The notes below the pieces were generated by a model, which was given only the letters and a program-made list of their open reading frames with translations, ran no database searches and was not told the DNA's origin. This document shows, piece after piece, positions 25,922-37,295 of a stretch of DNA of 64,000 nt. How positions within the stretch are numbered: position 1 is the first letter of the stretch; the number at the start of each line of letters is the position of its first letter. The translations under genes were made by a program, and so were the position numbers. Source of the stretch: Vitis vinifera (taxonomy: Eukaryota > Streptophyta > Magnoliopsida > Vitales > Vitaceae); assembly GCF_030704535.1 (NCBI RefSeq), contig NC_081807.1, positions 2,149,001-2,213,000 of the forward strand, written 5' to 3'.

Positions 25922-28505
25922 ATGGACTATACGAATGTTTTCACAACTGACGCAATTCACCCTAGTAGAGAAGCTTTGATCGAATGGGTCCGGGAGACCG
26001 GTAAGAGGAATGGAATGGTGATTATAATTCAAAGAGCTGATATAGGTGCTACAAATAGGAGCAGGCCTAGAATCACATTTGTTTGTGAAAGAAGTGGAGC
26101 TTATAGGCATACGGGGATGGATAAGGGGGAGGAAGGAAAAAAGAAAAGGAAGAGAAAGGCCACAGGAACCAAAAAATGTGGCTGCCCTTTCTCTTTGAGG
26201 GGTATCAAGTTGCCACTAGCCGATGAATGGACGTTGGTAGTTAAATGTGGAACTCATAACCATCCAGGAGGTCAGCATGTTGAGGGACACTCCTTTGCTG
26301 GCCGGTTAAGTATGGAAGAAATCGGTATATTGATTGACCTGTCAAAGAGTCAGATGAAGCCAAAGGAAATCTTGAATACCCTAAAGGAGAGAGACGGGCT
26401 TAATTGCACAACAATAAAGGGTATATACAATGCAAGACATAAACATAAACTAAACGAAAATGCTGGTGGGTCACTGATGCAACAACTCATGAACAAGTTA
26501 ATGGAGTTTAAGTACATTGAGTGGCATAGGAATGATGAGCATAATAACTGTGTTAGGGACTTGATGTTTGCACATCCTTCATCCCTTGAGTTGTTACGTG
26601 CCTTCCCAAGGGTCTTGATCATGGATTGTACATACAGAACCAACAAATACCAATTACCTTTGCTTGAGGTGGTTGGTGTTACCTCGACTGAGAAGACATT
26701 CTCTGTTGCTTTTGCCTATCTTGGGTCTGAAAGAGAGGAGGCCCACACTTGGGCATTGGAGAGATTGAGGAGTATGATTGATGATGCCATGCTTCCACGA
26801 GTAGTTATGACTGATAGGGAACCATCCCTTATGAATGCCCTCCAAAAGGTGTTCCCAATGGCTTCAAATCTCCTATGCAGGTGGCACATTTCAACAAACA
26901 TCCTCGCAAATTGCAAAATTTTTTTTGAGTCAAAGTCAAGGTTGGACGCTTTTATTTCCATGTGGAACATAGTAGTGCTTGCTGAAACCGAAGATGAGTA
27001 TGCAAATCGCCTTAACCAGTTGGAGTCACACTTTCATAGATATATACAGGCCATTAATTACTGCAAGGAACAATGGTTGTTGCCGTATAAGGAGAAGTTT
27101 GTGGCAGTTTGGACGAACAAAGTCATGCACTTTGGTAACACCACAGTGAATAGGTATGCAACTAAACTGCATTATAAGAATCGATATTTTAGACCGGGAA
27201 ACTGTTTACTAACAATTTTACATGTCACCTAATAGGGCAGAGTCAACACGTGCAAAACTAAAGAGGCAGCTAGGCTTGTCTCGGGGTGATATTGAGAGCT
27301 CATGGCCAAAAATCCATTCTCTGCTCGAGTTGCAACACATAGATATAAAAACATCATTTGAGATTAGTTTAACAAATGTGCAACACAACTTCAAAGATCC
27401 ATTATATGGTGAGGTAAGGGGAAGTGTTTCGAAGTCTGCATTGTGCATATTGGTAGATGAAGCAAATAGATCTGAGAGTATTGGAGTGGATGCCTCTGCT
27501 TGTGGGTGTGTGTACAGTCGAACTCATGGGTTACCCTGTGCCCATGAGATATCTTCATATAAGATTAGAGGTCAACCCATCCCTTTGGCATGCGTAGACC
27601 CCCACTGGAGAAAACTTGATCTAGTATCAGTTAGCGGGAAAAAAGTGCAGGATGTGAGTTTTACCACTGCCATGGAACTCTTCTACAAACGATTTATGGA
27701 TGCTGATGACATTGGCAAGCAGCAGTTGGTGATGAAGTTGATGGAGTTAGTTAATTCAACTTCCACTTCCCTTGTTGCACCAAAAGAAAATGTGAAGACC
27801 AAAGAGGGATGCACATCTTCATTTCCAGAGGGCTTGCAGCCATACATCATGCATGTGAAGGATGTAGCTGCAGATGGTAATTGTGGCTTTCGAGTTATAG
27901 CATCTGCTATGGGCATGGGTGAGGAAGGGTGGCCTCAGGTGAGGAGAGACATGCTGTTTGAGTTACGCACATACTGGGCTGAGTATGCCCAGTTGTTTCG
28001 GGATCCAATACGGGTTGATGAGCTTATTCATGTGCTTGAACACTTTCAGAGTCCTGCTGATTATGATAGATGGATGACTATGCCTGATATGGGGCACATT
28101 ATAGCCTCCAGATACAATGTTGTCCTAGTTTATATTTCAATGCAGTTGTGCCTTACCTTCCTCCCACTCAGGTCAGCGCCAACACCACTACCTATGCGTA
28201 GGGTTTTGTCAATAGGTTTCATCAATGATAATCACTTTGTGGAGGTAATGTTTATAATTTAGTTATGTGAACATATTGTTTACTGCTGTATGTAGTTAAC
28301 TCATCCTGTTTGGATTATTATTATGTAGATTTTGATGACAACTGGGGCTCCCATGCCACCTGTTGCAAATAGTTGGTCCAAGAGCTGTTATCCATGTGCT
28401 GAAGGTTGGGCAACTCCATATGCTGCATACATTAACATGTTTCATGGCCTTGTTTCTAATGATGTTGCCACACAAGATACTATGCATTTGGATAGTGACG
28501 GCTGA
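25922..28505 (+). CDS. FAR1/MULE transposase-like protein fused to SWIM and OTU protease domains
   Basis: Three exons, 25922-27153, 27236-28244 and 28329-28505, separated by short introns of 82 and 84 bp (the first with a CTAAC branch-point-like site), give an uninterrupted 805-residue protein. In order: a FAR1-type zinc-binding region (C55, C86/C88, H112/H114); a Mutator-like transposase core with D235 (MDCTYRTN), D298 (MTDREPS) and a glutamate near 357-359; a SWIM finger C500-H514 (CGCVYSRTHGLPCAH); and a C-terminal OTU-like cysteine-protease domain with D624-C627 (ADGNCGF) and H744 (NDNHFVEV). The key residues of both enzymes appear present. A 5' UTR intron (25491-25889) is likely. I found no clear long terminal inverted repeats, so it may be a host-kept (domesticated) transposase gene; a mobile MULE with ends I missed is the alternative. 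Its function is unknown. Confidence 0.85.
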
Positions 28506-29080
28506 TTTTTTTTTTTCCTTTTCAATCTAATCTCTGCATAATTGTATGGACATCAAGGAATGAAAAGTTCACTAAGTAGTTATCTACTATATATTTATAA
28601 TATAGATAGAGTCTATTACATAGTTTTTCAGTAATTCAAAATATCTATGGCTACAATAAATCATTCCTCCACATGCCTCCTTGTGTATCACTAAGATGTA
28701 CTGTCTGGATGGTGGATAGCTGTGGATGACTCTCCAATGCTTGCCAAGTAGAGGATCTCTCTTCTCCTGGACACACCAGTATAGGTGATCAAAAGGCTGA
28801 AACCTCTTTAGATGGATGGATCTAGTCCCAATCTCCAATGCTTGTATCATAGCAGTCTGAGTCTGAATGTGGCTCATGGGGCTGCTGCTGCTGCATGGGG
28901 AGAGGTGTTGATGCTGATGCCTACATGTAATCAGACACACATTCTGAATGACAATGGACTGGGCCACCATGCATCACAACTTGAGAGAAATGATCTCCCC
29001 CATGATCCCAAAGATACTCCATGGTTAGCCTATATGATATGTTTGTTTGGCACTTGCCTTATTGTTTAGGAAGAAATTTA
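28506..29080. other. region 3' of the FAR1-OTU gene, no gene recognised
   Basis: Normal-composition DNA that probably includes the 3' UTR. A 127-codon minus-strand frame at 28587-28970 and an 85-codon plus-strand frame overlap but resemble no family I know. It contains a short (CTG)n run near 28880. Confidence 0.4.
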
Positions 29081-29480
29081 TTTTTAGAGAATTTACTCAT
29101 ATCCCATTGTTGAGTGAAATAAGGCTTTTCTTTCTGGAGAAGAAAGGTTTAGACGTGGAAGACTAAAACCCCATTCCACTGTGTGACAGTGGATCCAGGT
29201 ACGCTTCTGACTTATTTTTCTTGATGATTTAATATGATCTTGATTTTGAAATTAAAATATAAAGAAAAATAAGTTGAAGTCCTCAGTCTAAATAGTTTTT
29301 TTAGAGAATTTACTCGTATCCCATTGTTGAGTGAAATAAGGTTTTTCTTTCTGGAGAAGAAAGGTTTAGACGTGGAAGACTAAAACCCCATTCCACTGGG
29401 TCACAATGGATCCAGGTATGCTTCTGACTTATTTTTCTTGATGATTTAACATGATCTTATAACATATGATCTTGATTTTG
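29081..29480. repeat. about 217-bp direct duplication
   Basis: Copies begin with tttttagagaatttactc at 29081 and 29298. They share a near-identical 150-bp core containing gaagaaaggtttagacgtgg and ggatccaggta(c/t)gcttctgac, then diverge. No coding content is recognised. Confidence 0.85.
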
Positions 29481-29529
29481 GGTTATAACACGATCTTGTT
29501 GTTTTTGGGCTATTAATATGAGATCTGAT

Positions 29530-29880
29530 GTTTGGATAATCCTACAAGTAGTTTGGCTAATCCCTACAGATATTTCCCATTGTTGACAATCTTGTCTGAC
29601 AGGGGCTGGTTGTACATGTTTACCCTTACAGCAGACAATCCCCGGCAAGTATGCCATCAAATGAGGGAGAAGGGCTTTGCTGCAAGCACTGTTGTCCAGA
29701 GATCAACTCAGGAGAGTCTCCATGTTATCAAGTTCTGGCAGGATTTTGGTATTGGAACAGAGCAAAGGAAATTGTGACAATAAGCAAACAGATCCAGCAA
29801 AGGTCATGGAGTCTCTACTTCCACCATTTCCTCAATTGCCATTCTGGAGAAATGGCAACAGCATGTAAAAAGTGAAAGCT
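29530..29880 (+). pseudogene. HEMK2/N6AMT1-type methyltransferase, C-terminal remnant (copy 1)
   Basis: An open frame at 29532-29777 contains LSDRGWLYMFTLTADNP, then QMREKGFAAS and VVQRSTQESLHVIKFW. This matches the C-terminal 60 residues of eukaryotic HEMK2 (PrmC-like glutamine methyltransferase of release factor eRF1; human ends LLSPRGLFYLVTIKENNP..., Arabidopsis At3g13440 is closer). The SAM-binding region and NPPY motif are missing, so this piece alone cannot be an enzyme. Its 3' flank (ccatttcctcaattgcc...gaaatggcaacagc) is shared with copy 2, so the duplicated unit extends into former UTR. Confidence 0.8.
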
Positions 29881-30289
29881 TCAAAGGTGAGATTGTGTTC
29901 ATTCTTTTGTTCAATTTTTCTGTTCTATTTCCATATGGTCCTTAGAGTCTTGGACACAGCATTGTTGTGAAATGTTAGAAGCCCATATCTGATTCTTTGG
30001 TGCTGCTATGGGGCTTAGATGCAGTACTACTTTTATCCATAAAATGTTTAGCATTTCATTTTTCCTTGTTTTTTGGTCTCCTTAACTGGGTGGGTTTGAT
30101 ATACTCCTTATTGTGGCTTATCAGTGAATTTGCTTTTATTTTTTTATTTTTTATTTTTAAATTTTTAGTGAAGGAAGGTGCTCTTCTATTCACTCTTTTT
30201 TCATTAGATAGTCTATCATTCATCTGTGACAACTGACTGGGTATAAGCAAGAAACTGCTACCAGGCGAGAGACTATTTGAGTAAAGGCG

Positions 30290-30850
30290 GTCCATGTTCT
30301 CAGTCCCTTATATCATATAAACCGACCTGTTAGAGCATCATCCAACAGCATGGAAGTGGGTTGTTGGCTTGTCGCAGTGGTTATGTTATCTCTTCTCTAG
30401 CTCTCATACTTGTGCCCTTCATGGGGTTCATTATTTGGCTGCTGTCATCCACCCTCATGCAGCAGTGAGGTTCATGCCTTCTGCCAAGTTGATATCCACT
30501 GGCATGGCATCAGGACTGGAGAGAAACTTGGCCGGATTGGTTGATGTGTAGTGGGCTATCCTGGAACTGCCATTTCGGGGCTCGGGGGCGAATGGGCAGG
30601 GATAACCAATCACCTGTCCGACAGAGGCTGGTTATATATGTTTCACTCTCACAGCAAACAACCTCACAAATATGCCTCCAATTTAGAGAAAAGGGCTTCC
30701 ACCTCCACAACTGTTGTCCAAAGATCAACTGAGGAGAGTGTTTTGATTCTCCAACGAAGTGGTTCCTGCTAGAGTGTTGGAGTCCCTGCTTTCCCCATTT
30801 TCTCAGTGACAATGCTGCAGAAATGGCAGCAGCCGCAGATATATAGCTTG
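30290..30850 (+). pseudogene. HEMK2/N6AMT1-type methyltransferase pseudogene (copy 2)
   Basis: Longer remnant of the same gene. About 30330-30550 retains EHHPT, then GVHYLAA and ASGLERNLAGLVDV, matching the SAM-binding half (Arabidopsis has GVHYLATD and ATGLEKRLAGSVDV). About 30620-30770 retains the C-terminal part (LSDRGWLYMF, TTVVQRSTEES). The middle, including NPPY, is lost and the pieces lie in different frames, so it is dead. No introns are evident between segments that are far apart in the protein, which would fit a processed copy, though I know the exon structure of the parent gene too poorly to be sure. Confidence 0.8.
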
Positions 30851-33150
30851 AAAGCTTAGACCTGTGACATTGAGCTGAGATCCTCGTTTTCTCTTCAATT
30901 TTTCAGTTCTATTTCCGTCACGGAAAATCTATTTCAGATTTGGTGTATGCTTCGGGTTTACTATTTGGCTTGATTAAATCAATTTATTTTTTCATAAATT
31001 ATTTATTTATTTTTATTATATGGTTGAGAATTGGATGACCAAAACATAAGAAAATGAATAATTAAAAAATCAATTTCCCTCTTTTAATTAAAATTTTTTT
31101 TTTTAACACAATATTCTGCTACGGATGTTGAAAGACATTGGAAATAATCTTTTATGGTTCATATCACCGTAATTACGTATCATAAAAATAAATTATTAAT
31201 TAGATTATTTACAAAATATTTGAAACTAGGAATTTGAGGGCTTTACCCTGGGTTAGAGGGAGCCCTTCCAGAAATTCTCGATGGCCTAGGCTTAACCCAG
31301 GCCAAGGAGGGGGTTTGGAAATAGTTTTCAACCAGCAATTGACGCGCCTCGGTTAGAACCTCACTAGCTGCGTCATTGCCCCAAGCGCAAAGATGCCTTA
31401 GCAATATCCTCTGGTGTCCCTTTTATAGTCAATGTTTCTAACTCAGTACTTCTCTCCATCCGATGTGGGACGCAACGCCACTCTTACGAGAAAGAAACAC
31501 CATTCTAATACACCCCTCATTAATCTAAATCTTCTTCACATTAATTTATGACAGGGAAAATGATTTGTACAATTGTATTTTGGAAAAAAAATTGGTGGAG
31601 AATTTAAGAAAGTGAATCATTTTTTATTTGAATAAAATAAGAAACCAATGATAAAGCTGTTAAGAAAAGATTAAACTATAATATTAATTATTTTAGGGTC
31701 GGTGTGAGCTTTTCATTCGCAATTTTAATGAATAAAAATATTCCTGAAATAGTACCTGAATTTCTTTGCATCTAATAAATCAAATGATAAATTTTTGCAT
31801 TCCGCTAACGAAAATATTACAAAAATTAAGAAAAAGTGAGTTTTTATTCCATAATTTTAAAAAATATAAAAAAAATCCGAAAACTTTTATAATTCAGTTT
31901 TACCTTCGTTCATTTAAAAATATTTTAAAATATATATGTATTTTTTCCTTACATAATTATTTTTTAAAATACTCTTTTATTTGATGATATTAAACAAACT
32001 TATCAAAAAATTAATTTATCATTTTAATTTAATAAAAGTACTTTAAAAATAAATATATTATAATTTGTTATATAATATGATATATAAATTATTCTAGAAA
32101 TTTTTTTAAGAATCCTCAAGTGATAAATAAAATTCATCTAATTCCTTAATTAATAGTAATTTTATATCATGTATTATATAAGTTAACTCATTTTCTCATT
32201 TTTTTAAAATTAAATTAAATTAAAATTTTGTTAATTGACATCAATAATAAAATAAAAAATTTAAAAATTTAAAAATACAATTAAAACTAAAGTACTTAAA
32301 AATTAAATAAAATTAAAACAAAAAACTTAAAAATTAATACAATTAAAACCAAAAACTAAAAAAATTTAAAAATAGAATTTTGACTCCCATTGAATTTCCA
32401 ACTCTTTCTCAATATCTATATTTTTAGTTTTAATTATAATTATAATTATTAAAAATTCCTATTTTATTAATTTCAAATTAATTCTTACTGTATTTTTTTT
32501 AAAATAGTGTTATTAATGTATCAAATAAAAGGATTATTTTAGAAAATAATTATTTAACTTTTGAAAAAGTGCATTTATTTTTCAAATATTTTTAAGATTA
32601 TTTTTTCTATATTTTTTAAAATTAGTGAATCAAAACCTTTTTTTTTTTTTTTTGTAAAATTAGTGAGTCAAAACTCACTTTTTCCAAAACAATATATTTT
32701 CAAAACAAATTTTAACAAAGTGTTTTATCATTTTTTTGAATTAGAAAATTTTCTATATTTATAGAAAATTTACAAACCTATTTTTTGAATTAAAAATCTG
32801 TTTTTCATTTTAAAGAACAAAAAAAATATTTAAAACTAGTTTGAAATTGGACCAAATATTACGATCCCATCATTGCCCATATGACATTTATTTTTAAAAT
32901 TAAAATCCGACATTCAAATATTTGATCTAAATACAAAAATTTAAAAAAAAAGTTTAAATCTTATCCAAAATAAATAGTAATTTTGTCCCCATTTCAAATA
33001 ATTTTTATCACAAATTAATTAAGTTGTATTTAGATTAGAGAACCAGACCCAAAAAATCTGCCACGTGGCACCTACCAGTTATGCAACAAGATGAATCAGG
33101 CAACGCACATCCTTGGTTCCTCCATTTATTTTTTTCCAGAAAAACAACAG
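30851..33150. other. A+T-rich spacer with one G+C-rich patch
   Basis: Mostly T/A runs. The patch 31230-31530 is of normal composition, noncoding in all frames, and includes ccgatgtgggac, a motif frequent in plant interspersed repeats and seen again at about 33300. It may be a fragment of an unclassified repeat. A G-box (ccacgtgg) lies at about 33062. Confidence 0.45.
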
Positions 33151-33171
33151 AAACTAGATTAAAGCTTGAGC

Positions 33172-33290
33172 TTCCACCCTGAACCGCAGCTCAAGCCAAG
33201 GGCCCACTTCAATCACAGACCGCAGAAATGGTCCCTTAACATACTCCCACTCCTTTAAGGTCCTTCCTTTGCCAGTAGCGTGAGTTTTGA
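33172..33290 (-). pseudogene. O-methyltransferase C-terminal remnant (third OMT copy)
   Basis: Read on the minus strand from 33285, the sequence gives THATGKGRTLKEWEYV then SVIEVGP, matching TTGKERTLKEWDYVL...KSVIEAYP of the two complete genes next door. About 17 residues are missing between the two matching parts, and the SAM-binding exon is not found. It is a dead third member of the tandem OMT array, downstream of the two intact genes. Confidence 0.75.
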
Positions 33291-33584
33291 CTTGTAGTCG
33301 ATGTGGGACTTGTTTTATATCTGACAAGGCACTGTTCTTAAGGCGCGTTTGTCTTTCTTTTGATTTTATTTTCTTGCCTAAGATTGGGTGGACCGGGAAA
33401 GATGAAAATCAAGCATTAATATTAGGGAATTAATAATACAAAATTAGGTCCGATTTACATGATTGGTGAGCGAGATGATGTTAAAATTGAGATGGAAAGA
33501 TGACTGAATCATATTTCCAAAGAAATAAAACAGATGAATATTTGTTTCCTCAGGTTAATTTAGAGGGATTTACCTTGCGATATA

Positions 33585-35440
33585 CTAAGGGTATGCTTCA
33601 ATGATAGACTGCACAATATTGCGAATAGGTTTTATGGTATATCGACTAAAACCAGCATTGAGAAGGACGTAGTCCCATTCCTTGAAGGTCCTTTCTTTGC
33701 CTGTAGTAGTATGTGCCATCATAACCATGTCTACCATCAACTTCACATCCTTGAGCTTCTGATCATCACCTTGAGGATCACCATCTTCAATCACGGCTTC
33801 TACAATTACCACCTTCCCTTTGTCCTCCGGAATGGCTTCTCTGCATTTTTCTAGGATCTTGATGCACTTTTCATCTCCCCAATCATGTAGGACCTTCTAC
33901 AATTGAGAAAAAGAAAACCGATTAATTCAATTAGTAGATGACTAAGATGATGTTTATTTTTTGGTTGAATAGAAAAAACCAAAATATTTGACTTTTTCTA
34001 TTTAGTTAAAAGTACCTTGTTGCTATTAACTAACATTACTAAAATGAACTTGTTATCAATAAATTTAATTTAATTATGTCGGTTGATATCAATGAATTAC
34101 TTTTAGTTAAATAGAAAAAACCAAATATTTTGGTTTTTTATATTCAACCAAAAAATAAATACCACCTAAGTATGAAATGAAAATATTATTGGTATAAAAT
34201 TTTGAAGTGATATGTTTCATCTTTTAGGTTAAAATAGAAGTTTTTAGTGGAATAACGTATAACTTTCAAATAAGATATTATCTGCTATAAGTTTAATGAG
34301 AGCACACAACTTTAATAGCCATTTATATAGTTAAGAAAAACCCATTCTTAGACCCTATCATGTAAACACAATGTCTTTATCGTGTCTATGGAATTATATG
34401 ACTATCGAGATAAATCATTATTAAGGATCAACTATGATACTATTTGTAATTACTCGTTTTCTTTCAGGTATATTTTCCATCCTAAGTTTAATAAACTTTC
34501 GCAACTTTAAAACATATTCATGGTTAAGAGAAGTCAATTATATATATAATGCTATGAAATTTATTTTTATTTTTTTATGGGATATGAAATATCGCAAATG
34601 TGTTCGACCTTGAAATAGTATTTTTTAGAGTTTGAAAAGCCCTCCCAGACAGGTTAAATTAAATATACCGACCATGATGAAAACAGCATCAGCTTTGGGG
34701 ACGCTGTCGAACATGTTTCCTCCAACATGCTCAACATCGTTACATTTAGGAGCAGTGGCCACGACATGAGGAAGATCAAAGTTGATGCCTCTAATCCATG
34801 GGCAGGCCTTGACCAACGTCCGCAGGGCGGTGCCATTGCCCCCACCTACATCCACCAGGGTGCTCACCCCATCAAACACCTCTGGACAGTCATTCACCAT
34901 TGCTGGCACTACCCTCCTAGCATTAGAAGCCATTGCATCATTTATAAGCTTGCTGTGATCAGGGTTTTTAGCTGCATAGCCCCAGATATCATCCCCGTGC
35001 GCAGCCTCGAACGTTGAGTTCCCTTTCCCTAGAACCCGGGCGCTCAGGCCATGCCATGGAGCCAGCATCACTGGGCTGCTCTCCAGCAACACAAAGGCAG
35101 CCATGCCATCTCCTCCGCTCGTCATCAGGCACCGTGACATGGGTGTTTGTTGATAGCCTGTATCGCCTTGGCTTGTCTCCACCTCCTTGAATATTCTCCG
35201 GCTCACCAGGAACCTCATGATCCGGTTCAAACCAGAAGGCGGGCACCCCAGGGAAGAAGACAAAGCAGAAAGAGTGATGGGGCCTCCATGGCTTTCCATG
35301 ACATCAGCTATGCCTAGCTCAATGCCACACTTCACTGCAGCCATTTCAGCAAATCCATATATGTACTTCCACATCTCAATTCCAACTTCTGCTTCTTCTT
35401 CCTCCTCCAAGGTTTTCATGTCCCTCGTTGCCTCTGTCAT
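33585..35440 (-). CDS. class I (COMT/ASMT-type) O-methyltransferase, copy a
   Basis: Two exons, 35440-34673 and 33896-33585, encode 359 residues. An N-terminal dimerisation domain (to about residue 120) precedes a SAM-dependent fold with LVDVGGGNG at 195-203, MLAPWHGLSA at 125-134 and the catalytic base H260 in HDWGDE. The sequence is closest in my memory to Arabidopsis acetylserotonin O-methyltransferase (At4g35160) and to grapevine hydroxypyrazine O-methyltransferases. The substrate cannot be read from the sequence; phenolics, N-acetylserotonin or hydroxypyrazines are possible. Just before the catalytic loop it has FIMKVLHDW where the neighbour has FLMWVLHDW: the usually conserved Trp is Lys, at the first codon of exon 2. 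The intron carries a complete MITE. Confidence 0.9.
33946..34166. mobile_element. Tourist-like MITE with long inverted repeats
   Basis: A 221-bp element flanked by TAA on both sides (33943-33945 and 34167-34169), the target preference of PIF/Harbinger-type Tourist MITEs. The left end GATGATGTTTATTTTTTGG and the complement of the right end GGTGGTATTTATTTTTTGG start inverted repeats of about 70 bp that include ttgaataga and ccaaaatattt. The transcript would fold into a strong hairpin. It lies in the intron of OMT copy a. Confidence 0.85.
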
Positions 35441-37295
35441 AGAAAATTAACTAATGAATCTTCACTCTTCACTAAGAGAATTCAACCATGAAGAAAAAGA
35501 AACAAATCAATGTGGATTACATTAGGAAAAAAGTTTTTTTCAGGTGGGATTTCCACTAACATGATCTCATCGGAAAGACCATTAATTTTTTTTTTTAATA
35601 TGATAAAAGGATAAATTTTGAAATCTACAATTGGAAAAGGAAGACAAAAGGTGATGAATCAGCTGTTGTTGATGTGTTTGGCTGGAATTGCGTCGGCATT
35701 TACCCATTCTATCAATGGAACTTCACTTCAATAATTCAGCTCTGGCCATATTTGATTAGAAATAAAGGTTTTTTAAATGCCCCACTATCATCAGAATCTC
35801 ACAAAGATCTCAATTTATCTATAAAATATAAATAGAATAATTTAATTCATCTGTGGTGTATAAAAAGTATCAAAGCAGACAAAAACACAAGATTTGATGC
35901 ACCCCCTGCTCAAGAATGAAACATTATTAGTACATATTGGATCCCACAAACTTTTTATAATCCTATCTTATTTCATTCTTGGTTACTTGGACATATGGGT
36001 AAAAATAACTATTAATATTATATTTTAAGGTTATTTTAGGGTTATAAGAAATAATTTATCCGTTTAATTTTCATCACAGATAACTAATTAGAAAGAATTT
36101 AATAGGAGTTAAGTTTTCGAATTTGATTATAGTTACTTAAATTATATTAATGTGGTTAAATTTCATTTAAAAAGAAAGTAATTATGGTTAAGTTTTTGTT
36201 TCATTTATAAAGAATTTTATTAAGATTAAGATGGTGTTTGTTTTTTTTTGTTAATATTTGACTTTTTCTATTCAATTAAAAAACAAATACTATTTAAGTC
36301 TTTAGTTAAAATGTTCATGTAAACTTAATAAAAATCTTGAAGAAACACCCGTGACTTTTGAATAATTAAAGTTTTAATCTTTCTTTATCTATTGATCTTT
36401 ATTTTAAGATTTGGACGTCATAAAAAAGTTACATATCAAAGATGGAAGAGAAATGAGTTACAAAAAATGGATCATTTTTTTTAGAATTAATTGGTTAAAA
36501 TGATGAAATGATCATCATATATATTTTTGTTTGAAGAGTAACCTATTTTTAATATAAATGTCCTTAATTATTTTAAATATTCGTATATATGTTTTAAAAG
36601 AAAATGTTATTTTTATATAAAAAAAAGATCAGGATATTTTTGTTAAAATGAGACAAAAAAAAATAAAAATATGAAGATGAAAAGCTAGGACTTGTTTGAC
36701 CATGGACGTTTCTGAAACTTATTTTGAAAAATTGTATTTAAGTTAAAAAATAAAAAATAATTTTTAAAAAATATGGTCAAATAAATTTATAAACACGGGT
36801 AAAAATGACTTGTTATTTAAAAGTTATTATTTATTTTATTTTATTTTTAAAAATTATTTTCAAAGAACAACATCCAAACTATGTTAGCATCTTTTACTTT
36901 TCCAAATGGGTCAAAAAAAATACAACATCACTATTAGTAGAATTAGCATATTTTAAGTCTTGTGAGGTTGTACAAGTCGAATAGTTTAGAAAACATGACA
37001 TTACTATAATCAGAATTCGAATATTTTAAGCCTCACGAGCCTCATACAACAACTTGCATATAATAATTAATGAAAGGTCACATCACAATTATGATTCATT
37101 AGAAGTCAAAATTGGCCAATTATTTCAAAAATTCCACACCTACCCTTACAAATACGTACCATTTTAAGGTAAAAAACAAATAAAAAACACACCAAGTACT
37201 TCACTATCATTTAACACTGAAAATCAAATCAACATTATGTTTCATCTTCATTCTCATCTTATTTGTTATGCCTAATTTCGTGTCCTAATGACACC
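35441..37295. other. spacer between the two OMT genes
   Basis: Promoter of OMT copy a plus A+T-rich DNA. Apart from the short MITE at 36230 and a TTTTTAAAA-type module at 36690-36890 (starting cttgtttgaccatgg), I see nothing. Confidence 0.5.
36230..36294. mobile_element. Tourist-like MITE, internally deleted copy
   Basis: A 65-bp element flanked by TAA on both sides, beginning GATGGTGTTTGTTTTTT and ending AAAAAACAAATACTATT. It shares ends and the internal atatttgactttttctatt with the 33946 element, so it is a shortened family member. Confidence 0.7.

Noticed and set aside
29157-29420. Exon with a donor at ggatccag|gta
   Set aside because: Looks splice-like but no coding frame or partner exon could be found; kept only as a repeat.
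34727-35450. Open frames on the plus strand opposite the OMT exon (96, 87 codons)
   Set aside because: They are shadows of the G+C-richer OMT exon; products resemble nothing, while the minus strand gives a full OMT domain.
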